Position numbers and translations under genes: made by a program. A stretch of DNA of 64,000 bases. Origin: JBDGYW01 sp964518955. Its GTDB lineage: Bacteria; Gemmatimonadota; Gemmatimonadetes; Gemmatimonadales; GWC2-71-9. The notes beneath the pieces are model-generated. The model saw nothing but the letters and a program-made list of their open reading frames with translations, was not told the DNA's origin and did no database searches. Shown here one piece after another: positions 1-8,892 of the stretch; position 1 is the first letter of the stretch; every line of letters begins with the position of its first letter. The stretch covers positions 62,001 through 126,000 of the forward strand of contig CAZFHS010000006.1 in the NCBI GenBank assembly GCA_964518955.1. Reading direction: 5' to 3'.

Positions 1-785
1 CCGGTGCCGGCGAGCCGTTTACGCAAGCAGTGGTAGCGATCGCGGACGCCCGGCCCGTACTCTTGATCCTCGATGACGCATTCAAGACCGAAGAAAAGGC
101 ACTCGAAGCTCTCGGCTCTATAGTGCAGCGCGGAGGCAATGTACCAATCTGCGTGTTGCTGACGGTGCTCTCCGTTCCGTCTGTGCCAGTGGATTCCTTG
201 TGCCAACGGTTGGGGAGGGATATTCCTGGTGAACTGCTGGTAACGGGTAGTTTCCTGGAATCCCACGTCGAGGAACTCGTGGCCTGGACGTTCCCCGAGT
301 ATGACGAGTCGGCAACTGAACGCTTGGCACGAAGGGCGCTGGCCGACACCGCGGGCAATCCGTTTCTGTCTGTGGAATACGTTCGTGCAGTGAGAGCCGG
401 CTTGAATGTCGGAGAAGGCACTCGGGGCCGAGCATGGCCGGAAGAAGCGCGGACTCTGGATCAGACTATGCCGGGCGACTTGCCGCCAACCGTGGCAGCG
501 TCGCTGCGTTTGCGGTTCCGAGGGCTGGCCGAACACGGGCAGGAGATGCTGGCGGCGGTTGCCGTTCTTGGCGGGAACGAACCGACTGGCGTGTTGGCAC
601 GAGCAGCTGGAGTAACCGCGTCCGAGGCGGAACGGGCACTAGATGAGCTGGAATGGCAGCGCTGGCTCGTCGCCGATGCTCGCGGTTACTCGTTCGTCAC
701 TGGTTTGGCGAAGGAAGTAGTACTCACGGATATGGTGACGAGAGGCAAGAAACGTCGAATCCTCGAGAGAGCGGGACGTTCCTAG
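1..785 (+). CDS. STAND/AAA_16-type ATPase, C-terminal part (5' end outside window)
   Basis: The frame is open from the first bases (codons begin at base 3), so the N-terminus and Walker A loop lie upstream of the window. The visible part begins just before a Walker B-like strand (VLLILDDAF) and continues through helical sensor-like segments into a winged-helix-like region that starts near LPPTVAASLRLRF. This arrangement is known from STAND NTPases and the AAA_16 modules of BTAD or LuxR-type regulators. No TPR or DNA-binding domain follows. The stop overlaps tail to tail by four bases with the PAP2-family gene on the other strand. The family call is moderate and no ligand or target can be inferred. 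Confidence 0.55.
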   Translation, partial: GAGEPFTQAVVAIADARPVLLILDDAFKTEEKALEALGSIVQRGGNVPICVLLTVLSVPSVPVDSLCQRLGRDIPGELLVTGSFLESHVEELVAWTFPEYDESATERLARRALADTAGNPFLSVEYVRAVRAGLNVGEGTRGRAWPEEARTLDQTMPGDLPPTVAASLRLRFRGLAEHGQEMLAAVAVLGGNEPTGVLARAAGVTASEAERALDELEWQRWLVADARGYSFVTGLAKEVVLTDMVTRGKKRRILERAGRS

Positions 786-1639
786 GCAGGGTCGTTTCCC
801 TGTTGCCGTGCCACAGCGAGTCCAACCAATCCAACCGCGCCGCCGACGAGAAGTCCTGCTGCTGCGTCGATTCCATAGTGCATTTGGCAGTAAACAGTAC
901 CCACGACCAACAGAATCGTTGGGACCAGTACGATGAGTGCCAGTGTGCGCCACTCTCTCCACAGAGAAATGTTTGCAGCAACGGTAGCGGCGACGTGCGA
1001 CGATGGGAACGCGGTGCCAAACGACGAACCGGTGCCAAGAAGTGCGTAAACCAAACGAGCGCTCCATACCTCGCGGACCGGTCCCGTCGGGTGCTCGAAG
1101 GTGTAGTTTGGGCCGGCCACGGGGTATAGGGCGAAAACTACATAGCAGACGACGAACGCGAGTATCGTCGTGAAGAGCACGTTCCGCGCCTGCACAGTTT
1201 TGCGGCGCCATAACAAGAGAGCTGGTCCTGCGAGCACGATGGGGTAGTAGAGCATATACGCGAGGTGGAGAACTCCGGACCAGAATACCGACGGAGAGTT
1301 ACGAATCCAGTCGTAGGATACTTGCCCCCCGAAGATGGCTGCCTCCCAATCCTGGACAACTGCGTCTCTGGCAAATGTGCTGCTCAACGCACGCTGCATA
1401 GCAAAAACGCCGAGCTCTGTGTAAAGCGTTGACAAGAGAAGGAGAGGGTAGATGTCGTGCAGCACGCGCCCTAGTTGGTGGTTGGGGCTGACCTTGGTGA
1501 ACAGGAACAGCAATATGCCAACCAGCGCATGCATCACCAAAAGCAGGAAGCTCTCGAGTGAAAAGAGGTTTCCGCCCAACAGTACGAGAACGGTAGTGAA
1601 TGCGATGTAAACTGCTACCAGTCTGTCGACCGGTCTCAT
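782..1639 (-). CDS. PAP2-family membrane enzyme, candidate inositol-phosphoceramide synthase
   Basis: A 285-residue multi-pass membrane protein of the PAP2 superfamily, which contains lipid phosphatases and AUR1-type inositolphosphorylceramide synthases. The catalytic motifs are visible: FPSSH (His about 215) and QMHYGID (His about 254, Asp about 258), both followed by hydrophobic helices. The ATG at 1639 overlaps the stop of the upstream reductase-like gene as ATGA, so I use it rather than a start eight codons further upstream. It is the last of four overlapping genes that begin with serine palmitoyltransferase. That position makes a head-group transfer or lipid-phosphate phosphatase step on ceramide the best guess. 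A general undecaprenyl- or phosphatidate-phosphatase role is not excluded by sequence. Confidence 0.72.
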   Translation of the reverse strand: MRPVDRLVAVYIAFTTVLVLLGGNLFSLESFLLLVMHALVGILLFLFTKVSPNHQLGRVLHDIYPLLLLSTLYTELGVFAMQRALSSTFARDAVVQDWEAAIFGGQVSYDWIRNSPSVFWSGVLHLAYMLYYPIVLAGPALLLWRRKTVQARNVLFTTILAFVVCYVVFALYPVAGPNYTFEHPTGPVREVWSARLVYALLGTGSSFGTAFPSSHVAATVAANISLWREWRTLALIVLVPTILLVVGTVYCQMHYGIDAAAGLLVGGAVGLVGLAVARQQGNDPA

Positions 1640-2622
1640 AGCCAACCGTTCTCGCGGTACCAATCAGCGGTATCTCGCACGCCGTCTTCGATGTTTCTCT
1701 TTGCACGCCAGCCGGTAGTCTTCTGGAGTTTCTCAGAAGAGCACAACCAAGCTTCGGTTAGGTATTCATTGCCCTTATCCGGGCAAATAAAGGTCGACTT
1801 TCCAACGAGGCCGGCGGAAATGTGAGTGACGGCAAGTATGCTCTTTGTTGCCCACCTCGGCAGTCCGAATACCATCGGCTCTTTTGCTCCACCCCGAAGT
1901 ACGCCGGCGCTAATGTGTATGCAAACTTCTTTGGCGGTAACGATTTCGGGGTGGCTCGCAAAATACGTCTGTGACGAGGTGTTCGGTTGCACCACGCCCA
2001 ATAATGCCTCGACCAGGTCTGCTACGTGCACCATCGAGAGTTGCTGCTCAGGGCTGCCGAACAACGGCATGATGCGAAGCTTCGCCATTTTGAAGACCGA
2101 GAGGAACGCTCTGTCTCCCGGGCCATACACGGCACACGGCCTGACGATTGTCCACGGCAGGCCACTGTCGCGCACCCTTTCCTCGCCCGCCAGTTTGCTC
2201 GCGCCGTAGTTGCTGACCGCGGCAGGTGGCTGTTCCTCGGTTATCGGGAGACCTTTTGGAGACGGTCCTGCTGCGGTTTGGGAGCTTACGTACACGAATC
2301 TGGAAAGTCGGGGAGCAGAGTCGGCCGCTGCCTCAACGAGCAGTTGAGTAGCGTCCGCATTGACAGCGAAAAAACCATCCCGGCTGCGAGCAGTGGTCAA
2401 CCCCGCGGAGTGGAATATGATGTCTGCGTCCTGGCAGGCGGTTCGCAGCGATTCTCGGTCGTGGAGATCGCCACAAACAAATTTGGGAGCAGCATCTCCA
2501 AACAGACGTCTTGCGCGTTCCTCATCACGCACGAGGCAAACGACATCGTCGCCCCGCTCGAGCAGGCCTCTGGCTAGGTGGGACCCTACAAACCCGGTGG
2601 CACCGGTGACGAAGACTCTCAC
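1636..2622 (-). CDS. cerR: NAD(P)-dependent epimerase/dehydratase family, ceramide reductase-like
   Basis: An extended short-chain dehydrogenase of 328 residues. The nucleotide-binding loop VTGATGFVGSHLA is at the very N-terminus, VYVSSQTAAG carries the catalytic Ser region, and YGASK supplies the YxxxK dyad. The GTG start at 2622 overlaps the stop of the preceding gene as GTGA; a longer frame to 2760 exists but only adds residues antisense-like in composition before the Rossmann strand. In Caulobacter an enzyme of this family (CerR) reduces the 3-keto group of oxidised ceramide. Here the gene sits directly between a ceramide-synthase-like gene and a PAP2 enzyme, which supports the same role. 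Sequence alone would only support a generic sugar- or steroid-type SDR. Confidence 0.75.
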   Translation of the reverse strand: MRVFVTGATGFVGSHLARGLLERGDDVVCLVRDEERARRLFGDAAPKFVCGDLHDRESLRTACQDADIIFHSAGLTTARSRDGFFAVNADATQLLVEAAADSAPRLSRFVYVSSQTAAGPSPKGLPITEEQPPAAVSNYGASKLAGEERVRDSGLPWTIVRPCAVYGPGDRAFLSVFKMAKLRIMPLFGSPEQQLSMVHVADLVEALLGVVQPNTSSQTYFASHPEIVTAKEVCIHISAGVLRGGAKEPMVFGLPRWATKSILAVTHISAGLVGKSTFICPDKGNEYLTEAWLCSSEKLQKTTGWRAKRNIEDGVRDTADWYRENGWL

Positions 2623-3827
2623 AGTGTTCGGTCGTAGATGCGCAGTGTCTTGTAGTGCTCGAATCCCAGGCGTTGAATGGCATTGTTCATTGGGACATTG
2701 TCCTCGAGAATCCATCCGGCCTCTGCCCAGCGGTGCCCCAAGCGGTATCCGGTCTCCCAAATCCAGTGATACATGACAACGTCAGCTCCGAGGCCACGGT
2801 ATTCCTTGAGCAACCCGAGCAACAGGATTCGAACTCGTTTGATCTTCCTGGCGGCGAGCAAAACCTTGATGATTCCAGGGAACAACCGTCCCGAAGGGTT
2901 CTTCTTTAGGGCGACATTGAAATCCGGCAACACCGCTGCAAAACCGATCGGCTTGCCCTCTTGCTCTACAAATATCACTAGCTCCGGTTCAACTACAGGT
3001 TTCAATTGAGCGGCCAAGTGATCTATCTCGTCGTCCGTCATGGGAACGAATCCCCAGTTTTTCTCCCATGCACTGTTATAAATCGCCTTGATACGCTCGA
3101 TCTCTTCGTCGAAGTGTTTCATGTCGAGCGTGCGCAAGGTGATGTTCTTGTGTTCGAGAACTCTCTTAACGCGTTCTACGAGCTTCTCTGGCAGTCTGGG
3201 GCTCACGGTTTGGTACTGAAAAAGGTCCATCGCTTTGCTGAACCCGGCCCGTTCCACCAGGTCGACGTAGTAGCTCGGATTGTGTGGGTTCATCACGGTC
3301 GGCGGCGTGTTGAACCCGTCCACGAGGAGGCCGCACTCGTCATTGGTCGAAAGCGACGTTGGCCCACGCATGGTTGTCAGACCTCGCTTCTTCAACCACT
3401 CAGCTGCGGTATCGAACAAAGCCTCGGCGACCTCCGGATCTTCAACAGATTCGAAGAAGCCAAAGAAACCCACGGCGTCTTCATGGGCCTCATTGTGGGC
3501 ACGATTTTGAATAGCTGCGATGCGGCCGAGTATCTCCCATCTTTCGCCTGCGTGACGGAAGCTGGGGAGAGAGGTTGGTCGGAACGGAGGTCTTGAAGGG
3601 CGGTAGTGCGATTCAGGTTGCCCAGCTGCCTTGCGAATCGCGATGAAATAGCCTGCTTCGTTGCGTTGGAAGAAGGGGTTTTTCGACCGCGACAACAGCT
3701 TCCGTACCTCCATGCGCAACGGAGGGACCCACATAGGATCCCCCCGATGAAGTGCGTACGGAAAAGCTATGAACCTCTTGAGGTCGGCAGCCGATTCCAC
3801 CGGCCGCACGACCACCTCTGAACTCAA
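2619..3827 (-). CDS. bcerS: Bacterial ceramide synthase-like N-acyltransferase
   Basis: A 402-residue soluble protein with the features of the YghO/GNAT-like acyltransferase family, to which the bacterial ceramide synthase bCerS belongs. Visible landmarks are the N-terminal FPYALHRGDPMWVPPLR, the central RGPTSLSTNDECGLLVDGF, and a C-terminal acyl-CoA-fold stretch ending in WILEDNVPMNNAIQRLGFE. It starts with TTG at 3827, which overlaps the stop of serine palmitoyltransferase (TTGA); no ATG is nearby, so translational coupling probably sets the start. In the known pathway it N-acylates 3-ketosphinganine before reduction. A proline- and arginine-rich insertion near residues 68-95 looks unstructured and is unusual. 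Assignment rests on both family features and operon position. Confidence 0.78.
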   Translation of the reverse strand: MSSEVVVRPVESAADLKRFIAFPYALHRGDPMWVPPLRMEVRKLLSRSKNPFFQRNEAGYFIAIRKAAGQPESHYRPSRPPFRPTSLPSFRHAGERWEILGRIAAIQNRAHNEAHEDAVGFFGFFESVEDPEVAEALFDTAAEWLKKRGLTTMRGPTSLSTNDECGLLVDGFNTPPTVMNPHNPSYYVDLVERAGFSKAMDLFQYQTVSPRLPEKLVERVKRVLEHKNITLRTLDMKHFDEEIERIKAIYNSAWEKNWGFVPMTDDEIDHLAAQLKPVVEPELVIFVEQEGKPIGFAAVLPDFNVALKKNPSGRLFPGIIKVLLAARKIKRVRILLLGLLKEYRGLGADVVMYHWIWETGYRLGHRWAEAGWILEDNVPMNNAIQRLGFEHYKTLRIYDRTL

Positions 3828-5050
3828 ATTACCCCCATTTTCTTACCGAGCGCTCCAAATATCTCGAGCGCGAGATCGATCTGTTCCGAAGTGTGCGTGG
3901 CCATCAGGCTCGCCCGCAAGCGGCACTGATCTGGGGGAACCGCTGGCGGTACTACAGGGTTGGTGAACACACCCGCATCGAAGAGTGCACGCCAAAACCC
4001 GAATGTGTTCTCGAGAGTTCCGATGAGCACCGGAACGATCGGTGTTTCAGTAGGACCGATATCGAAACCAAGGCTCCGGCATCCTTTCTGGAAGCGACGT
4101 GTGTTGTTCCAGAGCATTTCACGACGCTCGGGCTCCGCAATCATCACCTCCAGAGCCGCAAGAACCCCCGCAGTATTGGACGGTGGCAACGAGGCGGTGA
4201 AGATCAACGGCCGACTGTGGTGCTTCAGGTAGTGGATCACGCTTTCTGATGCACCGACGAATCCACCAATGGAAGCTAGAGATTTGGAAAACGTCCCGAC
4301 CACGATATCCGCCTCGTCGGCCAGGCCGAAGTGTGCGGCCGTCCCGTCGCCATTGGGGCCGAGCACACCCACCGAGTGCGCGTCGTCGACGGCGAGCACT
4401 GCTCCATAGCGCTGGGCGAGATCAACCAGCCCAGGAACGTCGGCAATATCGCCCTCCATGGAATACACGCCATCCACGATTATCATCGTGGCCCGGTCTG
4501 AGTTCTTCTGTAGCTTGTGCTCGAGATGCCTGAGATCGCCGTGATTGAACCTCGACGTTTCTCCATAAGAGAGCTTCGCGCCATCGATGATCGATGCGTG
4601 GTCGAGTTTGTCCACGAGAACCACATCGCCCCTGCCAATGAGCCCTTGAACCAAACCAAGGTTCGCCTGGTACCCGGTGGAGAAGACGAGAACCGACTCT
4701 TTGCCAAAGTGCTCCGCCAGCCGACTCTCGAGCTCCTCGTGGAGCGCGAGTGTTCCATTGAGGAACCGGCTTCCCGTGCACCCCGAGCCGAACGTTTCCA
4801 AAGCGCGCCGAGCGGCCTCGAGAACTTTGGGGTGATGCGTCAGGCTCAAGTAGTTGTTGGAGCCCATCATCACACGCTCCCGGCCCTCGATCACCACGAC
4901 AGTGTCCTCGGCTTTTGAGATTGGCTTGAAGTAGGGATATAAGCCTGCCTTCTGAACCTCTCGAGCCTCAGTCCACCCCGCGCACTTTGCCAGCAACTGT
5001 GCTTGTTGCATAGCCTGAACGTCCACTTCTCTTTGGCCTACTGATGACAT
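3824..5050 (-). CDS. spt: Serine palmitoyltransferase (alpha-oxoamine synthase family)
   Basis: A 408-residue PLP enzyme condensing L-serine with a long-chain acyl-CoA (or acyl-ACP) to 3-ketosphinganine, the first step of sphingolipid synthesis. The family motifs are clear: GSGCTGSRFLNGT (residues 88-100), DHASI with the PLP-stacking His151, DDAHSVG (222-228) and GTFSKSLAS with the PLP lysine at 256. The TFSKS motif is typical of serine palmitoyltransferase rather than of KBL or BioF. The start at 5050 is the first ATG and leads a run of four overlapping minus-strand genes. A divergent gene begins 240 bases away, so the promoter lies in that gap. Substrate specificity is inferred from motif and neighbours. 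Confidence 0.88.
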   Translation of the reverse strand: MSSVGQREVDVQAMQQAQLLAKCAGWTEAREVQKAGLYPYFKPISKAEDTVVVIEGRERVMMGSNNYLSLTHHPKVLEAARRALETFGSGCTGSRFLNGTLALHEELESRLAEHFGKESVLVFSTGYQANLGLVQGLIGRGDVVLVDKLDHASIIDGAKLSYGETSRFNHGDLRHLEHKLQKNSDRATMIIVDGVYSMEGDIADVPGLVDLAQRYGAVLAVDDAHSVGVLGPNGDGTAAHFGLADEADIVVGTFSKSLASIGGFVGASESVIHYLKHHSRPLIFTASLPPSNTAGVLAALEVMIAEPERREMLWNNTRRFQKGCRSLGFDIGPTETPIVPVLIGTLENTFGFWRALFDAGVFTNPVVPPAVPPDQCRLRASLMATHTSEQIDLALEIFGALGKKMGVI

Positions 5051-5289
5051 GGTGTAGTCCTTGATTTACTACAATGATATTACCCCAATCGATAGTACAG
5101 GTCCATCAGAGAACACACAAGCCCCGCGCCCTAGTATTCACATCCTGGGAACCTGTTCTAAGTCGTTCAACACCAACGATTTAGATGTTTCTATCCAATA
5201 CCGAGCCCCGGAACTTTGGCGACACGACGAGGGTATGTTCGCCTTGGTGGCACCTCTCGCCGCAAAGGCAGGGTTATATTCGACATTAT

Positions 5290-7779
5290 ATGAACCATAT
5301 CAAGAATGCCTCGAGCGCCCTGACCATCGCTCTGGTTGTACTCGTTGCGGCTCCGCTTTGTTTGTCTGCACAGACGGATGTTGAAGAACTGGGACGCCGG
5401 TTTGGTGCTACACCACCGCCGGGTTTCTATGAGATTTTGAACGCCGACCCGAACGCTTTCCAGTTCTCGCCCGACAATGGGTGGATCAGGAGGGGCAGAA
5501 GAATCGCGGCAGAGCGGAATCAGCGCCGCGGCGGTCGCCCCGAAGGCGTTTTTCTGACACAGACGGCGCACGACGAGAGCGGTGTCATGGTCGGTGACGT
5601 ATACATGCCCGTGTTTCTGATTCTGTTTTCCAACACCGATTCCGCTGAAATCGCCACCAACGTGCCGCGTGAATCTCTCCAGACTCGGCTTTACGGATTG
5701 GATACTGCCCCGCCATACAGCGTGAACACCTACTATCGCGAGGTGTCGAACGACCTGGTCAATGTTTACGGGACGGTGTACGACTGGGCTTTCGTTCCGG
5801 GTACGGATACCCTGTACGAGGGAACAAACAACGGCCTCAGCGGCACTCAAATGGGGATGATGATGCGGGATGCCGCTGCCGTTCTCGACGACAGTGTCGA
5901 CTTTGGCCAGTACGACAACGATGGGCCTGACGGAATCCCCAACAGCGGCGACGACGACGGGTACGTCGATGCAGTAGTCATGATCCACCCCAAAGTGGAT
6001 GGCTCATGTATGGCTGTGAACTCAGAGGCCGAAACGAGTATCTGGGCACATAGGTTTTTTGCTGGCCCGTTTTCCACTGACGACATGTCGGCCTCCACGG
6101 GTGAGGCCGTGAAGCTCCGCGACTACATCGTGCAGGGAGGGCAAGGAGGCAACGCAGGGTGCACGAGCGACGAGCCACAGGCGATGGGAGTTGTTGCACA
6201 TGAAACGGGTCACCTATTCGGGCTAGCCGATCTCTACGACACCATAGGCGATGGGGCCGGCATAGGTAGGTGGGGTCTCATGGGGTCCGGCAGCCAACGT
6301 ACCTCGTATAGACCAACACATCTGAACGCATTCTCGAAAGCTCAACTGGGGTGGGTGACTGAGGTTCGAGTCGATCGTGATACCACGCTCGAGATCAGCC
6401 CGGTAGTAACATCTGACACTACATACGTGCTGCCAATTCCATACACAAATGAGTATTTCCTGCTAGAGAATCGTCAGCACATAGGTTCGGACTCGATGCT
6501 GTACGAAACAGGGTTGCTCATCTGGCACGTTGATTCGGCCTTTGCCCGGTCACGCGGCAACAACGTGAATGGGTTCCAACCTTATGCCGTGGCGCTCGAG
6601 CAGGCAGACGGTCGAGATGACCTGGTTGAAGGACGCAACCGGGGTGATGCAGGAGACCCTTTCCCAGGATCGTCGAACAACCGTGCGTTCGGGAGGAACA
6701 CAACTCCTTCCAGTTTTTCGAACTATGGAGTTATGTCGTTCGTGGAGTTGGACTCCATCACTGAACTATCAGAGTTTGGCCCAGTGCGGGTAAAGGTCGG
6801 GTTCGAGGCTCCTGCTTTGATCGCTGCTTCGGACACAAACGCCGTGTTCCGCCTCGATGGAGTTGAATACAACCGGTTCGATGACTTCTTGACTTCGGGT
6901 TCCGAGCACGAGTTGTACATCGACTCGTTGCAGGTGGCTGACTCCGGCCGCCGTCGGTTTGAATGGCTGTCTTGGTCCAACGGCCTTCCGCGGTCGCACG
7001 TGTTCACCGCATCATCGATGGGCGATACAATAACAGCCAATATCGCGGCGGAATATGAACTGAGGGCGTCGTACTCTGGAACAGGCGCTGGCAATGTGCA
7101 GTCGGACGTGCCACTCGATCTCGTGAATGGCGTCTTCCTGACCGCAGATTCGGTGGTGACCTTGGCCGCATCGGCGGACTCAGTGGGCCACATATTCGAG
7201 GGCTGGCACGGCTCGGACACCACCGCCACCGGCGATACGCTGGTATTGCAGATGAGCCATCCCTTTGAGCTCGATGCGAGATTTGCCGCTCCACTCGTTG
7301 TTGCAGATGACTCCCTGCCCGCTGCAACGATGGGCACCGATTTCTCATTTCAGTTGAGCACGAGCGGTGGCATCGGTGGGGATGAGTGGAGCCTTGTTTC
7401 AGGAATGCTACCGGCGGGATTGACGTTGAACACTGGTGGACTCGTAACTGGCCTCCCTAGGCAGACCGGGGTCTTTCCGCTTGGCGTTGAGGTTTCTTCG
7501 GGTTCGCAAACCACCGTCGATACGCTGGATTTAGCCGTTGTGGCGCCGTTACTGACTGCTTCTGAGATCCTCCAACAACTGGTGGAAGAGGGAACGCCAT
7601 TGAGCGATGAGAAGCTCGTCTACCTCGATTTGCTGGGCAACGAAAACTCATACCTGGATGTGGGCGACTTCCTGGGTTGGGTGGAAGCGACCGGTGGGTC
7701 GATGACACCCGAAGAAATGACAGCGTTGCTAGAAGTGGTGCAGTCTATCGAGACTCGCACTCAGAGGAGGCATCCATGA
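5290..7779 (+). CDS. Secreted M6-family metalloprotease with Ig-like and dockerin-like C-terminus
   Basis: An 829-residue exported zinc protease. I start it at 5290, where MNHIKNASSALTIALVVLVA begins a clean signal peptide ending near CLSAQ; the longer frame to 5185 adds a non-signal-like leader. The active site is HETGHLFGLADLYD (His304, Glu305, His308), the form found in immune-inhibitor-A-type M6 peptidases, followed by a WGLMGSGS stretch typical of the family. Downstream lie a beta-rich region, an InlB-type repeat segment (EGWHGSD), a putative Ig domain (LPAGLTLNTGGLVTGLP) and a final EF-hand-like stretch (LGNENSYLDVGDFL). The stop overlaps the next lipoprotein gene as ATGA. Its substrate is unknown; degradation of external protein is likely. 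Confidence 0.85.
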   Translation: MNHIKNASSALTIALVVLVAAPLCLSAQTDVEELGRRFGATPPPGFYEILNADPNAFQFSPDNGWIRRGRRIAAERNQRRGGRPEGVFLTQTAHDESGVMVGDVYMPVFLILFSNTDSAEIATNVPRESLQTRLYGLDTAPPYSVNTYYREVSNDLVNVYGTVYDWAFVPGTDTLYEGTNNGLSGTQMGMMMRDAAAVLDDSVDFGQYDNDGPDGIPNSGDDDGYVDAVVMIHPKVDGSCMAVNSEAETSIWAHRFFAGPFSTDDMSASTGEAVKLRDYIVQGGQGGNAGCTSDEPQAMGVVAHETGHLFGLADLYDTIGDGAGIGRWGLMGSGSQRTSYRPTHLNAFSKAQLGWVTEVRVDRDTTLEISPVVTSDTTYVLPIPYTNEYFLLENRQHIGSDSMLYETGLLIWHVDSAFARSRGNNVNGFQPYAVALEQADGRDDLVEGRNRGDAGDPFPGSSNNRAFGRNTTPSSFSNYGVMSFVELDSITELSEFGPVRVKVGFEAPALIAASDTNAVFRLDGVEYNRFDDFLTSGSEHELYIDSLQVADSGRRRFEWLSWSNGLPRSHVFTASSMGDTITANIAAEYELRASYSGTGAGNVQSDVPLDLVNGVFLTADSVVTLAASADSVGHIFEGWHGSDTTATGDTLVLQMSHPFELDARFAAPLVVADDSLPAATMGTDFSFQLSTSGGIGGDEWSLVSGMLPAGLTLNTGGLVTGLPRQTGVFPLGVEVSSGSQTTVDTLDLAVVAPLLTASEILQQLVEEGTPLSDEKLVYLDLLGNENSYLDVGDFLGWVEATGGSMTPEEMTALLEVVQSIETRTQRRHP

Positions 7780-8162
7780 GATTCCTCACCTTCGCGGCAA
7801 TCGTCCTGTTGGCTGTGGCGGTCCCTGCTTGCGACGGGCCAACGGCCGGCGAGTTATCGATCGATCTGGTCACTCCCAACAACAGCGATGGTGCGATCCT
7901 CTTCAAACTTCGGACACCGGCCTCGAGGGAACTCGGTGAGGTGACTGCGGCGTGCTCGGGATGCCAGGTATTCCCGTACAAGATCAGCGAGTCCGAATTG
8001 TACTGCGTCGTGACAGGCGCGCTTTCGTCGGGACCACTCGTACGGATAGCGGTGTCCGACGTAGGTGTGCGGAGTGCGTATCAGGTGACGATCGAGCAAG
8101 TGTCGGGAGTCGACCGCCGGATCCGATCGACCGTCGGTTACGAACTGCGTCTATCACACTGA
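7776..8162 (+). CDS. Small putative lipoprotein
   Basis: A 128-residue protein with a lipoprotein-type signal (MRFLTFAAIVLLAVAVPAC, Cys at position 19). The mature part is short and beta-rich, with a second cysteine pair spaced CSGC and a further Cys near the middle. I do not recognise a family. The ATG at 7776 overlaps the stop of the M6 protease (ATGA), and AGAGGAGG lies just upstream as a ribosome-binding site. Translational coupling suggests it works with the protease, perhaps as an anchor, chaperone or inhibitor, but that is inference only. Confidence 0.7.
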   Translation: MRFLTFAAIVLLAVAVPACDGPTAGELSIDLVTPNNSDGAILFKLRTPASRELGEVTAACSGCQVFPYKISESELYCVVTGALSSGPLVRIAVSDVGVRSAYQVTIEQVSGVDRRIRSTVGYELRLSH

Positions 8163-8188
8163 ATTTGTTGTCTGGCTGGTTGGAAGGA

Positions 8189-8689
8189 TCAGTGCCTTTT
8201 CACCAGGAACCAGCGGCGCTCACCCGAAGTGACCGTGTCCGGCCCAAGCACGAACGTATCGAGTGCTATGGTGTCTCCATCGAACTTGCCGCGCATTTCC
8301 ATTCCCGGCGCTTCGCTCCTCGCCGCGGCCATCGAAAATGTCACAATATCATCCTCGCGGATTGAATCGACGAACGCTTCGTAGTTTCGGGGATCCTGTC
8401 CTACGTTGCCCGAGAAGTAGTGACTCAACCCGCCGAAGTACCTCGGTCCATTAACGGAGTCGACGGTCACGGTCACGCTGATACCGGGCATACGCTGAGG
8501 AGGAATGCTTCCCAGCTCCCAGTCGCCGAGGAGTCCTGACATCTTGGTGCTATCGTCTTGCACCTGTGGCGCTACCGCTCTGGATTCCGCCGTTTGGCCG
8601 CGTGGTGTAGTCGTATCTGGCGTCCCTCGGCCACACCCTGAAATTACCGATGTCACGAGGAAGCTGAAAAGGCCAAATCGTATCCTCAT
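8189..8689 (-). CDS. Putative lipoprotein of unknown function
   Basis: A 166-residue protein with a lipobox signal (MRIRFGLFSFLVTSVISGC). The mature region begins with a disordered Thr/Ser/Pro-rich linker and then forms a compact beta-rich domain (about residues 50-165) with many Asp and Gly turns, including FDGDTIALDTFVLGPD. The ATG at 8689 gives the best signal peptide; an ATG five codons upstream (8704) is also possible and neither has a strong ribosome-binding site. It converges on the previous lipoprotein gene with a 26-base gap. I do not recognise a family. Confidence 0.62.
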   Translation of the reverse strand: MRIRFGLFSFLVTSVISGCGRGTPDTTTPRGQTAESRAVAPQVQDDSTKMSGLLGDWELGSIPPQRMPGISVTVTVDSVNGPRYFGGLSHYFSGNVGQDPRNYEAFVDSIREDDIVTFSMAAARSEAPGMEMRGKFDGDTIALDTFVLGPDTVTSGERRWFLVKRH

Positions 8690-8892
8690 ATGTACGTTAG
8701 CCATCATATGAATAAGTATAGTCACGCCCAGTGGCCTGAGCGCCGCAGACGACTTTCTGCATGCCGCTCTTGCCCTGCATGCCGCCTGCACCTCTGCACC
8801 TCTGCCCCTGCACTTGCGACAACGGGCCCCATCAACCACCATTCGCCCGACCATCCAAGATCCTGATACAAAGAACGGTGGGGAGACCAATC

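Noticed and set aside
3824..5050. KBL (glycine C-acetyltransferase) or BioF for the oxoamine synthase
   Set aside because: TFSKS motif and ceramide-synthase neighbour favour serine palmitoyltransferase; no tdh or bio genes nearby.
5051..5289. Short inverted repeats (GTAGT/ACTAC; ACAGGT/ACCTGT) in the spt-M6 divergent gap
   Set aside because: Arms of five or six bases at this length are expected by chance; not listed as operators.
6723..7337. Minus-strand frame inside the M6 protease
   Set aside because: Ser/Thr-rich shadow of the beta-rich plus-strand region; no start signal.
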